Below are positions 48,645 to 59,012 of a stretch of 64,000 bases of DNA, piece by piece. The notes under the pieces are model-generated. The model saw only the letters and a program-made list of their open reading frames with translations, was not told the DNA's origin and ran no database searches. The first letter of the stretch is position 1. Every line of letters starts with the position of its first letter. The translations under genes were made by a program, and so were the position numbers. Origin of the DNA: Parabacteroides distasonis (lineage in GTDB: Bacteria > Bacteroidota > Bacteroidia > Bacteroidales > Tannerellaceae). Location: the NCBI GenBank assembly GCA_015060925.1, contig SUXM01000007.1, forward strand, positions 1 to 64,000. The letters are read 5' to 3'.

Positions 48645-49832
48645 TTACTTGATGATGTTGTATTTCTTGAATACCTTTTGGATGGCTTCCAATGCGTAAT
48701 CCAATTGAGGTTTAGTATGGGTAGCCATCAATGAGAAACGTATCAATGTATCTTCAGATGCAACTGCCGGAGAAACTACCGGGTTGACGAATATACCTGC
48801 TTCAAACAACTCTTTTACGATTAAGAAAGTCAAGTTGTTGTCACGGATATACAAAGGAATGATAGGGGTAGATGTGTTTCCGATTTCACATCCCATGTTA
48901 CGGAATCCATCCAAAGCGTAACGGGTAAGTTCCCATAAGTTATCCAAACGTTCCGGTTCGTTTAACATGATGTCCAATGCAGCGTTGGCAGCAGCTGTAG
49001 CCGCCGGGGTGTTACTTGCACTGAAGATATAGGAACGTGAATGATGACGTAGGTAATTGATGATAGAAGAATCAGCGGCAATGAAACCTCCGATGGAAGC
49101 AAAAGACTTACTGAATGTACCCATAATCAAGTCCACATCCTTCGTTACACCGAAATGATCACAAGTACCACGTCCGCATTTACCGAATACTCCGATACCA
49201 TGAGCTTCGTCAACCATGACGTTTGCATTGTATTTTTTCGCTAATTCAATAATCTCAGGAAGTTTTGCAACATCTCCTTCCATACTGAAGACGCCATCTG
49301 TTACAATTAATTTAACCTTATCCGGAGCACACTTTTGGAGTTGTTTCTCCAATGACTCCATGTCATTGTGTTTGTATTTTAATTTGGTAGAGAAAGAAAG
49401 GCGATGTCCTTCAATAATGGAAGCATGGTCTAATTCGTCCCAAAGGATATAGTCTTCACGTCCGGTAAGGCAAGAAACAACCCCTAAGTTTACTTGGAAT
49501 CCGGTAGAATAAACAATGGCTTCTTCTTTTCCTACAAATTCAGCTAATCGGTTTTCTAACTGAATATGCAAATCTAATGTTCCGTTCAAGAAACGAGAAC
49601 CGGCACAACCTGTACCGTATTTCTTTGTAGCCTCAATGGCTGCTTCTTTTACTTTTGGATGGTTGGTCAATCCTAAATAGGCATTGGAACCAAACATCAA
49701 GACTTTCTTCCCGCTGATGGTTACTTCTGTGTCTTGATCACTTTCAATCATTCTGAAGTAAGGATAAATGCCTGCAGCCATAGCTACTTGGGGGGCATCA
49801 TACTTGGATAATTTCTCTTGTAAAAGTTTCAT
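48645..49832 (-). CDS. spt: alpha-oxoamine synthase family, probable serine palmitoyltransferase
   Basis: PLP-lysine motif GTFSKSFASIGGFIA; YGTGCAGSRFLNGTLDLHIQLE; Bacteroidales SPT-like. Confidence 0.8.
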   Translation of the reverse strand: MKLLQEKLSKYDAPQVAMAAGIYPYFRMIESDQDTEVTISGKKVLMFGSNAYLGLTNHPKVKEAAIEATKKYGTGCAGSRFLNGTLDLHIQLENRLAEFVGKEEAIVYSTGFQVNLGVVSCLTGREDYILWDELDHASIIEGHRLSFSTKLKYKHNDMESLEKQLQKCAPDKVKLIVTDGVFSMEGDVAKLPEIIELAKKYNANVMVDEAHGIGVFGKCGRGTCDHFGVTKDVDLIMGTFSKSFASIGGFIAADSSIINYLRHHSRSYIFSASNTPAATAAANAALDIMLNEPERLDNLWELTRYALDGFRNMGCEIGNTSTPIIPLYIRDNNLTFLIVKELFEAGIFVNPVVSPAVASEDTLIRFSLMATHTKPQLDYALEAIQKVFKKYNIIK

Positions 49833-50011
49833 ATTGTATTTGATCGAGAGTTGGAACTCTCTATTTGTTATTCTTAAAAGAGCCTAAAAAAGTTTAGGTA
49901 ACTGTAAACCTGGCTGCAAAAATAGTAAAAAATAACTTATTAATAGGCTAAATGCTTTAAAAGTTTTACAAAAGCATTACATTTGCCCTCTCAAAATTTG
50001 AAACAGCAAGG

Positions 50012-50983
50012 ATGGAGGAAAAAGCAACGAAGATACGAGCGATTATAAATCCTATATCAGGTGTCGGTTCCAAAAGGAAGATACCCAAGATGATAGAGCA
50101 GGCGTTTGCAGAAACGGACTACTCTGTTGAGATTGCTTTTACCGAATATCCTGGTCATGCCAGTGAGTTGACCCGTGATGCTCTTGATAAGGGAATTCGT
50201 TGTGTGATTGCTGTAGGAGGGGATGGTACGGTTAATGAGATTGCTCGGACTATGGTTCATTCGGATGCGATCTTAGGGATAATTCCTAAAGGTTCGGGTA
50301 ATGGATTAGCACGTGAGTTGCATATCCCGATGGATGTACGTCGGGCTATAGACTTGATTGTGAAGGGACATATCTCGACTATCGATTGTTGCAAGGCAAA
50401 TGACCGTATCTTTTTTTGTACCTGTGGAGTTGGTTTTGATGCGGCTGTCAGTCAAAAATTTGCCGGAGAAAAGAGACGTGGCTCACTTACTTATATTAAA
50501 AATACAGTAGAGGAATATTTGAGTTACCAACCGGAGTCATATGAATTACTAATTGATGACCAGACGGTAAAAGAACAGGCTTTCTTAGTGGCTTGTGGAA
50601 ATGCCTCTCAATATGGGAATAATGCTTTCATTGCTCCTCATGCCAATATTCAGGATGGTGAAATGGATATTACGATTCTTTCACCTTTTGGACCTTTGGA
50701 TATTGCGCCGTTGGCAATCCAACTATTTGCCAAGCAGATAGACAAGCATAGTAAGATTAAAACGTTTAAAGGGAAAAATGTTACGATTATTCGTCAACAT
50801 CCAGGAGTTATGCATTTGGATGGGGAGCCTATTATGGCGAATGGACGGATTGATATTTCTGTGATTCCTAAATCGTTGCATGTCATTACTCCGGAAACAA
50901 TCTCTTTTACAGAGGAGGTTCAACATCTGTTTGGGGAAGTAACCCGCTTTTTCGATAAGAAACTCCCTTACATCTTTAGATAA
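50012..50983 (+). CDS. DAGK-catalytic-domain lipid kinase (YegS/diacylglycerol/sphingosine kinase superfamily)
   Basis: GGDGTVNEIA, GSGNGLARELHIP; -7 TACATTTG at 49978-49985. Confidence 0.92.
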   Translation: MEEKATKIRAIINPISGVGSKRKIPKMIEQAFAETDYSVEIAFTEYPGHASELTRDALDKGIRCVIAVGGDGTVNEIARTMVHSDAILGIIPKGSGNGLARELHIPMDVRRAIDLIVKGHISTIDCCKANDRIFFCTCGVGFDAAVSQKFAGEKRRGSLTYIKNTVEEYLSYQPESYELLIDDQTVKEQAFLVACGNASQYGNNAFIAPHANIQDGEMDITILSPFGPLDIAPLAIQLFAKQIDKHSKIKTFKGKNVTIIRQHPGVMHLDGEPIMANGRIDISVIPKSLHVITPETISFTEEVQHLFGEVTRFFDKKLPYIFR

Positions 50984-51672
50984 AAAGCTTTGGTTAATTC
51001 GATGTATGCCTCTGTATACTGATGTCGGGCAATTTCGATGGTCAATGTGGTAGGAACCACAGGTTCTATTGGTTGTTCTTTTCTTAGTTCTATTAACATC
51101 CGTTTAGGAAGTGCACCAATAACCGGGACTACATCAACCTCTTTGGAAAGAAAAAGTTGTTCTTTACCTATACCTTGTAGAAGGGATTCTTTTCTATCGT
51201 ATGGAAGGATAAGCGCAATGACTCCTTTTGGTGTTAATAGTTGATGGCAATCCCGTAATAGAGACTCCAATGAAAGAGTGTCGGTATGGCGAGCTGTACT
51301 ACGTTGATGATCTGGACATTTAAGTGAATCAACGAAGTAGGGTGGATTTGATACAATTAGGTCATATTGAGAGGAGCAGGAGTGACAATAAGTCTCTAAA
51401 TCCTTATGGATAATCTCTACTCGCTTTGAAAAAGGAGAATTTGCAACATTTTCAGTGGCCTGTAAACAAGCTGCCTCATCGATATCTATTGCATGGATCT
51501 GAGCACTGCTTCGTTGGGCCAACATTAAGGCAATAAGTCCGGTTCCGGTTCCCACATCTAAAATACGTTGGCAACCGATCACATTCGCCCATGCACCTAA
51601 TAAAACCCCATCGGTTCCGACCTTCATGGCGCATCGGTCGTGGTGGATTGTGAATTGTTTAAATTGAAACAT
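50968..51672 (-). CDS. tRNA1(Val) (adenine-N6)-methyltransferase TrmN6-like
   Basis: ILDVGTGTGLIALMLAQR, SNPPYF motif. Confidence 0.88.
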   Translation of the reverse strand: MFQFKQFTIHHDRCAMKVGTDGVLLGAWANVIGCQRILDVGTGTGLIALMLAQRSSAQIHAIDIDEAACLQATENVANSPFSKRVEIIHKDLETYCHSCSSQYDLIVSNPPYFVDSLKCPDHQRSTARHTDTLSLESLLRDCHQLLTPKGVIALILPYDRKESLLQGIGKEQLFLSKEVDVVPVIGALPKRMLIELRKEQPIEPVVPTTLTIEIARHQYTEAYIELTKAFYLKM

Positions 51673-51706
51673 CGTTGCAAAAGTATATTATTTGTTTGAA
51701 AAAGCG

Positions 51707-51714
51707 TAACTTTG
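51707..51714 (+). promoter_or_regulatory. -7 element TAACTTTG of lon (trmN6 -7 at 51678-51685 on minus)
   Basis: TAnnTTTG matches on both strands of the divergent spacer. Confidence 0.65.
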
Positions 51715-51785
51715 GCACGTTTATTGCTATACTTAATATATTTAAAGAGGATAAAGTTGTACAACATTGTGAAGGTGTATAATAT

Positions 51786-54251
51786 ATGAAGAAGACAAAA
51801 GTAAAGATGTATGCTGATAGTTCCTATAATGATTTGGAGGATAGTATCGGCATTGTGATGCCAATCTTGACAGAATGTGATGTGGATGAGGATTTTTCAG
51901 CTGGCATAGAAACTGTAGGAGAGGTATTGCCTATTCTTCCATTACGAAATATGGTTTTGTTCCCCGGTGTGGCTATGCCGGTTATGATAGGACGTCCTAA
52001 ATCGTTGCGTTTGGTGAAGGATGCCGTGATGAATAAACAGATGGTCGGTGTCGTTTGTCAGAAAGATATGGAAACAGAAGAACCGGGCATCAAAGATCTT
52101 TATACCACAGGTGTTGTTGCTGAGATTGTTCGTGTCTTAGAGATGCCAGATGGAACGACTACGGCTATTTTGCAAGGAAAGAGACGTTTTCGTTTGGAAG
52201 AACTTACGGAGAAAGAGCCGTTTTTGAAAGGGCGTATTTCCATGTTGGAGGATAAGATGCCGGAAAAGAAAGACCGGGAATTTGAAGCTCTTGTTTCGAC
52301 TATCAAGGATTTGACTATAAAAATGTTGAGTGCAATGTCTGAAGCTCCTCAAGAGTTGATCTTTTCCATTAAGAATAATCGGAATTTGATTTATCTTATC
52401 AACTTTTCTTGTTGTAATATCCCAAGTGGATCAGCTGTAGAGAAACAGGAATTGCTACTTATCGGTAAATTGAAAGATCGAGCGTATCGTTTGTTATATA
52501 TCTTAAACAGGGAATATCAGTTGGTAGAGTTGAAGAAGTCTATCCAGATGAAGACTCATGAGGATATCAACCAACAACAAAAAGAGTATTTCTTACAACA
52601 ACAGATCAAAACCATCCAAGAAGAGTTGGGTGGAAATATCAATGAATTGGAGATAAAGGAACTTCGGGAAAAGGCGGCCAAGAAGAAATGGTCTTTGGCT
52701 GTGGCTGAAGTCTTTGAAAAGGAGATCCGTAAATTGGAACGTTTACATCCTCAATCTCCCGATTTTTCTATCCAAAGCCAATATGTGCAGACTATTATCA
52801 ATTTGCCATGGAATGAATACAGCAAGGATAATTTCAATTTAGGACATGCTCAAAAGATATTGGATCGTGACCATTACGGATTGGAAAAGGTAAAGGAGCG
52901 TATCATAGAACACTTGGCTGTCTTAAAATTAAAAGGAGACATGAAATCTCCGATTATCTGTCTTTATGGCCCTCCAGGGGTTGGAAAAACCTCTTTGGGA
53001 CGTTCTATCGCAGAGGCTTTAAACCGTAAGTATGTACGTATTTCGTTGGGCGGTTTACATGATGAGGCTGAGATCCGTGGGCATCGCCGTACCTATATTG
53101 GTGCTATGTCTGGACGTATCATCCAGAATTTACAGAAAGCAGGAACATCCAATCCTGTGTTTATTTTGGATGAGATTGATAAGGTAACGAATGATTTCAA
53201 GGGTGATCCCGCATCTGCTTTGCTGGAAGTGTTGGATCCGGAACAGAACAATGCTTTTCATGACAACTACTTGGATATTGATTATGATTTGAGTAAGGTG
53301 ATGTTTATTGCAACAGCTAATAATCTGAACACGATTTCCCAACCGCTGTTAGACCGTATGGAATTGATAGAGGTGAGCGGTTATATTATGGAAGAGAAGG
53401 TGGAGATTGCGGCACGTCATTTAGTTCCAAAGCAATTAGAAGCACATGGTTTGCCTAAAGGAAAGGTGAAATTCCCCAAAAAGACTTTGCAGGCTATTAT
53501 TGAATCATATACGCGTGAGAGTGGAGTGCGTGAATTAGATAAAAAAATAGCCAAGGTTATGCGTAAATTAGCTCGCAAGTTGGCGGGAGGAGAAGAACTT
53601 CCAAGCCAAGTACGTCCGGAAGATTTGTATGATTACTTAGGTGCAGTTGAATATACCCGTGATAAATATCAAGGCAATGAATATGCAGGTGTGGTGACAG
53701 GGTTAGCTTGGACTGCCGTAGGAGGAGAGATTCTTTTTGTGGAGTCAAGTCTTAGTAAAGGAAAAGGTTCAAAACTAACTTTGACAGGAAATTTGGGAGA
53801 TGTCATGAAAGAATCTGCCATGTTGGCACTTGAGTATATCCATTCGCATGCCAAGTTATTTAATATAGATGAAGAACTCTTTGAAAATTGGAATGTACAT
53901 GTTCATGTGCCGGAGGGAGCGATTCCGAAGGATGGGCCAAGTGCCGGAGTAACTATGGTGACCTCTTTGGTATCAGCTTTCACGCAGCGCAAGGTTCGTA
54001 GTAATTTGGCTATGACCGGAGAAATCACATTACGAGGTAAAGTCTTGCCGGTAGGAGGTATCAAAGAGAAAATTTTGGCGGCCAAGCGTGCCGGAATAAA
54101 GGAGTTAATCCTTTGTAAGGAAAATAAGAAGGATGTGGATGAAATCAAAGTGGACTATTTGAAAGGTTTAACATTCCATTATGTGGAAGACATTCGTCAA
54201 GTAGTTGATTTAGCTTTGCTAAAGGAAAAGGTTTCTGATCCGTTATTTTAA
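51786..54251 (+). CDS. lon: ATP-dependent protease Lon
   Basis: GPPGVGKTSLGRSIAEAL; PKDGPSAGVTMVTSLVSA catalytic serine. Confidence 0.98.
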   Translation: MKKTKVKMYADSSYNDLEDSIGIVMPILTECDVDEDFSAGIETVGEVLPILPLRNMVLFPGVAMPVMIGRPKSLRLVKDAVMNKQMVGVVCQKDMETEEPGIKDLYTTGVVAEIVRVLEMPDGTTTAILQGKRRFRLEELTEKEPFLKGRISMLEDKMPEKKDREFEALVSTIKDLTIKMLSAMSEAPQELIFSIKNNRNLIYLINFSCCNIPSGSAVEKQELLLIGKLKDRAYRLLYILNREYQLVELKKSIQMKTHEDINQQQKEYFLQQQIKTIQEELGGNINELEIKELREKAAKKKWSLAVAEVFEKEIRKLERLHPQSPDFSIQSQYVQTIINLPWNEYSKDNFNLGHAQKILDRDHYGLEKVKERIIEHLAVLKLKGDMKSPIICLYGPPGVGKTSLGRSIAEALNRKYVRISLGGLHDEAEIRGHRRTYIGAMSGRIIQNLQKAGTSNPVFILDEIDKVTNDFKGDPASALLEVLDPEQNNAFHDNYLDIDYDLSKVMFIATANNLNTISQPLLDRMELIEVSGYIMEEKVEIAARHLVPKQLEAHGLPKGKVKFPKKTLQAIIESYTRESGVRELDKKIAKVMRKLARKLAGGEELPSQVRPEDLYDYLGAVEYTRDKYQGNEYAGVVTGLAWTAVGGEILFVESSLSKGKGSKLTLTGNLGDVMKESAMLALEYIHSHAKLFNIDEELFENWNVHVHVPEGAIPKDGPSAGVTMVTSLVSAFTQRKVRSNLAMTGEITLRGKVLPVGGIKEKILAAKRAGIKELILCKENKKDVDEIKVDYLKGLTFHYVEDIRQVVDLALLKEKVSDPLF

Positions 54252-54275
54252 GATGTAGTTATATTTTTAGATAAT

Positions 54276-54308
54276 AAGAGAGGGCTCATTCAAAATGAGC
54301 CCTCTCTT
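54276..54308. terminator. convergent terminator
   Basis: AAGAGAGGGCTCATT/AATGAGCCCTCTCTT. Confidence 0.9.
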
Positions 54309-54319
54309 GTTTATTCTGT

Positions 54320-56923
54320 TTATTGGATTTCTAAAGCAATGCTTTGTAATGCTTTGTCGTCTGATGATGAACCGTACAATATCTGGTATTTACCCGGTCG
54401 TACTTCGAATGATTGTGTCTGGTCATTGAATGAGTAAAAAGCTTTGGGTGTCAACTCGATACTAACCTTTTCAGATTGTCCGGCTTTGACAGGTACTCGT
54501 TTATAAGCTTTCAATGACTTGATAGGCCCGTTAGGATCATTCGGGTTTTTAATATATACCTGAGCCACTTCATCACCATCCATATTGCCGGTATTGGCAA
54601 TATCGAAAGAGAGGGTGACAGTTTGCTCTTTTGTTATTTTATTGGCAGAAAGAGCTGCGTTTTGATATGTATAAGTGGTGTAGCTCAAGCCGTAGCCAAA
54701 TGGATAAAGTGGCTTTTCTGTCATGTAACGATAGGTACGTCCTTTCATGCTGTAATCTTCAAAATCAGGAAGTTGGTCAACTGATTTGTAGAAAGTAATA
54801 GGCAAACGTCCGGAAGGATTGTAATCACCGAATAAAATATCAGCTACCGCAGTTCCAGCCTCTTGACCACCATACCATGCGTTTAGTATTGCATCCACAT
54901 TTGCCTCTTCCCAATTCAAAGCCAACGCACTACCGGTACAAAGCACATAAATGACAGGTTTTCCTGTTGCTTTCAATGCTTTGATCATATCCTTTTGAAC
55001 TTTAGGTATTTCGATGTTAGTGCGGTCACCTTTCTTGAATCCTTCTACATTTACAGGCATTTCTTCACCTTCCAGTCGGGGAGAAATACCACCTACATAC
55101 ACAATGACATCCGCATCTTTTACCTTAGCAGCTGTTGCTTGACAATTCACTGGTTGACGTACTCCTACCAAGAAGTTCAAGTCTGCACTACCGATCTTTT
55201 GCATGTATTCAATCTTAAGCGGATACTTTTTCCCCTTTTCTGCGTTGAGTTTATAGATACGTTCAGTACCGTAAGAAGTACCCCATACCTCGATTACCTT
55301 TTCTTCTCCGATAAATAAACGGAAACCATCATTGCCGGATAGTTTGAACTCAATCTCTTCTGTTGCCGGAGCTTCAAATACACCGGTGAAGCGAGCCGAG
55401 AAGTTAGTTAAATTAACGTTTGGGGCAAATTGGGTGTTACCGCCTGTTGTATAATGTAAATGGACTGCAGACCCTTTATGTACCGGTTCACCTTCAAACT
55501 CAATATTGTTGAAAAATTCAGAAGCAAAACCTTGTCCGGCAGAAGAAGTGATGTAATTCCCTAAATCCTGGATAACAAAATCAGACGCATGGTTGCACCC
55601 CAATTCATAAATGACTTCCGCATTTGGCAATTTGTTTTGAATACCTTCTAAGATAGTTACGGTATGAGTAGGGAATCCGTTGTAGTTTGCCCAAAGCATT
55701 GTGGAGTCTGCTGCATTCGGACCTACAAGTGCTATTTTTTTGATCTCTTTGCTTAATGGAAGAATATTGTTCTTATTTTTAAGCAACACCATACTTTTCT
55801 GTGCCATTTCAAGCGCTTGAGCCACATGTTCCGGACATTCTACCACGCTTAAAGGTATCTTTGTGTATGGATTGTTATCTGCCGGATCGAACATACCCAG
55901 TTCAAAACGTCCTTTGAATAGGCGGCGGAGTGAAATATCCAAATCCTTTTCCGCAATCTTTCCCTCTTCAACTGCTTTGATCAAGGCCTTGTAACTGTTT
56001 CCGCATTCCAAGTCAGTGCCACTTAACACCGCATCTGCAGAGGCACTCTCTGCATCCGGATGAGTTTCATGGCGAGGTGTTTTCTCGTCTCTGACCCAGA
56101 AGTCATTGATGGCTCCACAGTCAGAAAGTACAATTCCCTTATATCCCCAACTATTACGCAGAATATCAGTTAATAACTTATCACTACCGCAACAAGGTTT
56201 ATCTTCGTAGCGGTTATAAGCACACATAACCTCTTGTACATTTCCCTCCTTTACCAATGCCTCGAAAGCCGGTAAATAGGTTTCCCATAAATCCCGAGGA
56301 GTCACTTCAGCTTCAAACTCATGACGGTTCCATTCCGGACCGCTATGGATTGCATAATGTTTGGCACAAGCATGAGTTTTGAAATAGTTTGGATCATCTC
56401 CCTGTAACCCCTTCACTACAGCAACACCCATCCGCTCTGTTAAATAGGGGTCTTCGCCGTAAGTTTCCATTCCACGTCCCCAGCGAGGATCACGGAAGAT
56501 GTTTACGTTGGGAGTCCAGAAAGTAAGTCCTTTATAGCGGTCATATTCTTTAACCTTTTGATATTGATGGAATTTAGCACGGGCTTCATCACTTACCATG
56601 CTGAATGTTTCATATAATGCGGCATCGTCAAAAGTAGCGGCCATAGCGATTGCTTGAGGGAAAACAGTTGCTTGTCCGGCACGAGCTACTCCATGCAAAG
56701 CTTCGTTCCACCAGTCATATTCAGGAATGCCCAATCGTTCGATAGCCGGAGTTACGTTCATCATTTGAGCCACCTTTTCTTCAAGAGTCAAGCGGCCGAT
56801 TAAATCATCTACTCGCTCGTCAACCGGAAGTTCCGGGTTTTGGAACGGGTAGTCATACTTTTCAGCACAAGACGCAGAAAGTAAAAGCGTTAATGCTGCT
56901 ACTGTTATGTGTTTGATTTTCAT
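54320..56923 (-). CDS. glycoside hydrolase family 3 lipoprotein with PA14-like insert
   Basis: GH3 nucleophile region GIVLSDCGAI; PA14-like region FASEFFNNIEFEGEPVHKG; C-terminal Fn3-like. Confidence 0.92.
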   Translation of the reverse strand: MKIKHITVAALTLLLSASCAEKYDYPFQNPELPVDERVDDLIGRLTLEEKVAQMMNVTPAIERLGIPEYDWWNEALHGVARAGQATVFPQAIAMAATFDDAALYETFSMVSDEARAKFHQYQKVKEYDRYKGLTFWTPNVNIFRDPRWGRGMETYGEDPYLTERMGVAVVKGLQGDDPNYFKTHACAKHYAIHSGPEWNRHEFEAEVTPRDLWETYLPAFEALVKEGNVQEVMCAYNRYEDKPCCGSDKLLTDILRNSWGYKGIVLSDCGAINDFWVRDEKTPRHETHPDAESASADAVLSGTDLECGNSYKALIKAVEEGKIAEKDLDISLRRLFKGRFELGMFDPADNNPYTKIPLSVVECPEHVAQALEMAQKSMVLLKNKNNILPLSKEIKKIALVGPNAADSTMLWANYNGFPTHTVTILEGIQNKLPNAEVIYELGCNHASDFVIQDLGNYITSSAGQGFASEFFNNIEFEGEPVHKGSAVHLHYTTGGNTQFAPNVNLTNFSARFTGVFEAPATEEIEFKLSGNDGFRLFIGEEKVIEVWGTSYGTERIYKLNAEKGKKYPLKIEYMQKIGSADLNFLVGVRQPVNCQATAAKVKDADVIVYVGGISPRLEGEEMPVNVEGFKKGDRTNIEIPKVQKDMIKALKATGKPVIYVLCTGSALALNWEEANVDAILNAWYGGQEAGTAVADILFGDYNPSGRLPITFYKSVDQLPDFEDYSMKGRTYRYMTEKPLYPFGYGLSYTTYTYQNAALSANKITKEQTVTLSFDIANTGNMDGDEVAQVYIKNPNDPNGPIKSLKAYKRVPVKAGQSEKVSIELTPKAFYSFNDQTQSFEVRPGKYQILYGSSSDDKALQSIALEIQ

Positions 56924-56958
56924 AAGGTGATATTATTTGATATTAGAATACAAAGTTG

Positions 56959-57642
56959 TTATTTCAACAGATCGGGACGAAGTTTGGCAGTACGTTCCTG
57001 AGCCTGTTGCAAACGCCATTCTTCGATTTTGCGTTGATGACCGGAAAGTAATACTTCTGGTACTTTCCAACCGTTGTAATCTGCCGGACGGGTATAGACC
57101 GGAGGTGCCAACAGGTTGTCTTGGAATGAGTCGGAAAGAGCACTTTGTTCATCGCCGATAGCACCCGGGATAAGGCGGACGACAGCGTCTGTTATGATTG
57201 CTGCAGCCAATTCTCCACCGGTTAAAACATAATCACCTACCGAAATCTCTTTGGTAATCAGATGTTCGCGGATACGGTAGTCGATACCTTTGTAATGCCC
57301 GCAAAGGATGATCAAGTTATCTAACATCGACATGCTGTTTGCCATAGGCTGGTTGAATGTTTCACCATCGGGAGAGGTATAGATTACCTCGTCATATTCC
57401 CGTTCACTCTTTAATACAGAGATGGCACGGTCGATTGGTTCGATTTGCATCACCATGCCCGCTTCACCTCCGAAAGGGTAATCATCCACTCGGCGCCACT
57501 TGTTGGTTGTATAATCCCGAAGATTATGCAGGTGTATCTCTGCCAACCCTTTGTCTTGAGCACGTTTTACAATCGAACAGTTTACCATTCCCTCGATCAT
57601 TTCAGGGAGCACTGTCAATATATCTATGCGCATACGATTCAA
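56959..57642 (-). CDS. trmD: tRNA (guanine-N1)-methyltransferase TrmD
   Basis: [33 protein letters not shown]. Confidence 0.97.
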   Translation of the reverse strand: MNRMRIDILTVLPEMIEGMVNCSIVKRAQDKGLAEIHLHNLRDYTTNKWRRVDDYPFGGEAGMVMQIEPIDRAISVLKSEREYDEVIYTSPDGETFNQPMANSMSMLDNLIILCGHYKGIDYRIREHLITKEISVGDYVLTGGELAAAIITDAVVRLIPGAIGDEQSALSDSFQDNLLAPPVYTRPADYNGWKVPEVLLSGHQRKIEEWRLQQAQERTAKLRPDLLK

Positions 57643-57683
57643 ATTTGATTAAAAAAGCAAAGATAGAATGAAAAATCTGTTTG

Positions 57684-58301
57684 CTAAATATTATGACACA
57701 ATTTCGTTAGTAAAGCTTTATCCTTGGCACATTCATTGCTTAGTTCGATATGCCAGTTTACCTCCTCTTTCAAGAAAGGAGAGGTGGAGGATTGTTTGCC
57801 CATATTCCAGGTTAAAAGAAGTACCCGGCTTTTTAACGCTTTCAGTTTGCGGGCGATCATTTCGTGGTCGGCATCACCGGTGATTAGAACCACGACTTCG
57901 AATTGACGGAGCAGGGTCAACTCGAAAGTTTCCAATGCATACCAGGTGTCAATACCCTTTTCGATGATTGTTATTTCACCGTTTTTCTTTACTTCACGCA
58001 GATGCTTGTAATGGAAAACGACATCGTTTTCTATCAAGGTGTCTTCAAATTTCCTTTCCGAGAAAAGAAGATGCTTGTTGTTGGCATCTTGTACCCGGTA
58101 ACGGCCACGAAAATAATGGCTTTCAGTGATTTGGCAGTCCTCTAAGTCTATCCGGTATTTGGTGGAAATCTGTTGCCGGATGTAAGTGAAAAGATTACCA
58201 AGGTTAACTTGTAAAGATAAATTTCTTTTTAACCCTTCGTCTATTTTGGCATAGTAACCTCCGTCAATGAAGATGCCTATTGATATTTGTCTGTTTTCCA
58301 T
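57684..58301 (-). CDS. NYN-domain (PIN-like/LabA-like) protein
   Basis: GIFIDGGYY ... VVLITGDADHEMIARKLKA. Confidence 0.85.
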   Translation of the reverse strand: MENRQISIGIFIDGGYYAKIDEGLKRNLSLQVNLGNLFTYIRQQISTKYRIDLEDCQITESHYFRGRYRVQDANNKHLLFSERKFEDTLIENDVVFHYKHLREVKKNGEITIIEKGIDTWYALETFELTLLRQFEVVVLITGDADHEMIARKLKALKSRVLLLTWNMGKQSSTSPFLKEEVNWHIELSNECAKDKALLTKLCHNI

Positions 58302-58396
58302 AATCGTAGAATCTGAATGTTTTTATTTCGCGAAAATAGTGATTTCATGGAAAAAGTTCATATCTTTAATGCTTTTAATTCGATAGTAGATACATT

Positions 58397-58831
58397 ATGG
58401 ATGCAGATTTTAATTATCAATCAGTCCCGGTAAGCTTTGTCCATTGTCTGAAAGGAGAATGCAAGTTTGCAGCGGACTGCCTACGTTACCAAATTACCTT
58501 ACGTATGCCTGCCGATAGGCCATTTGTGACAGTTGTGAATCCTGGGAGCATACAAGCGGATGGGGAGAATTGCCCGCACTTCCGGGAAGATAAAAAGATA
58601 CGGTTCGCCTATGGAATGACTCATTTGTATGATGCCCTTCCATACAAGTTGGCTAATACCATAAAGAGGCAATTATATAATTATTTCGGGCGAAGCATGT
58701 ATTACCGCATTCGTAACAAGGAACGGGCGATTACTCCGCAGGAACAGACCTATATTCAGACCGTTTTTGAAAAGCAAGGGGTGGAGGAGAAACCTCTCTT
58801 TGATGAATATCGGGAGCAATACGATTGGTGA
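58397..58831 (+). CDS. DUF6078-like protein
   Basis: 144-aa ORF with conserved-looking Cys (HCLKGECKFAADCLRY). Confidence 0.6.
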   Translation: MDADFNYQSVPVSFVHCLKGECKFAADCLRYQITLRMPADRPFVTVVNPGSIQADGENCPHFREDKKIRFAYGMTHLYDALPYKLANTIKRQLYNYFGRSMYYRIRNKERAITPQEQTYIQTVFEKQGVEEKPLFDEYREQYDW

Positions 58832-58834
58832 GAG

Positions 58835-58922
58835 TTCTCATAGGCATGAGAATCTTTTCCCATGCCTATGAGATTTTTTTCTCATGCCTATGGGAATTTA
58901 TTCTCATGCCTATGGGAAAAAG
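58835..58922. repeat. array 3: four exact-period 22-bp units, first unit inverted relative to the others
   Basis: units at 58835, 58857, 58879, 58901; consensus TTCTCATGCCTATGRGAANNNN. Confidence 0.92.
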
Positions 58923-58945
58923 TTCTCTATTTCAATAATTATTTG

Positions 58946-58953
58946 TACTTTTG
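58946..58953 (+). promoter_or_regulatory. -7 element TACTTTTG of pheT
   Basis: TAnnTTTG consensus 60 bp upstream of start. Confidence 0.65.
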
Positions 58954-59012
58954 CCCGTCATTTTGGCGTGGACTATGGAGTCCCGTCTCTTTACTGAATA
59001 AATTTTAAAACA

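Noticed and set aside
58835-58922. CRISPR array
   Set aside because: Units are contiguous with no ~30-nt unique spacers and no cas genes are nearby; the 4-nt variable cores are far too short.
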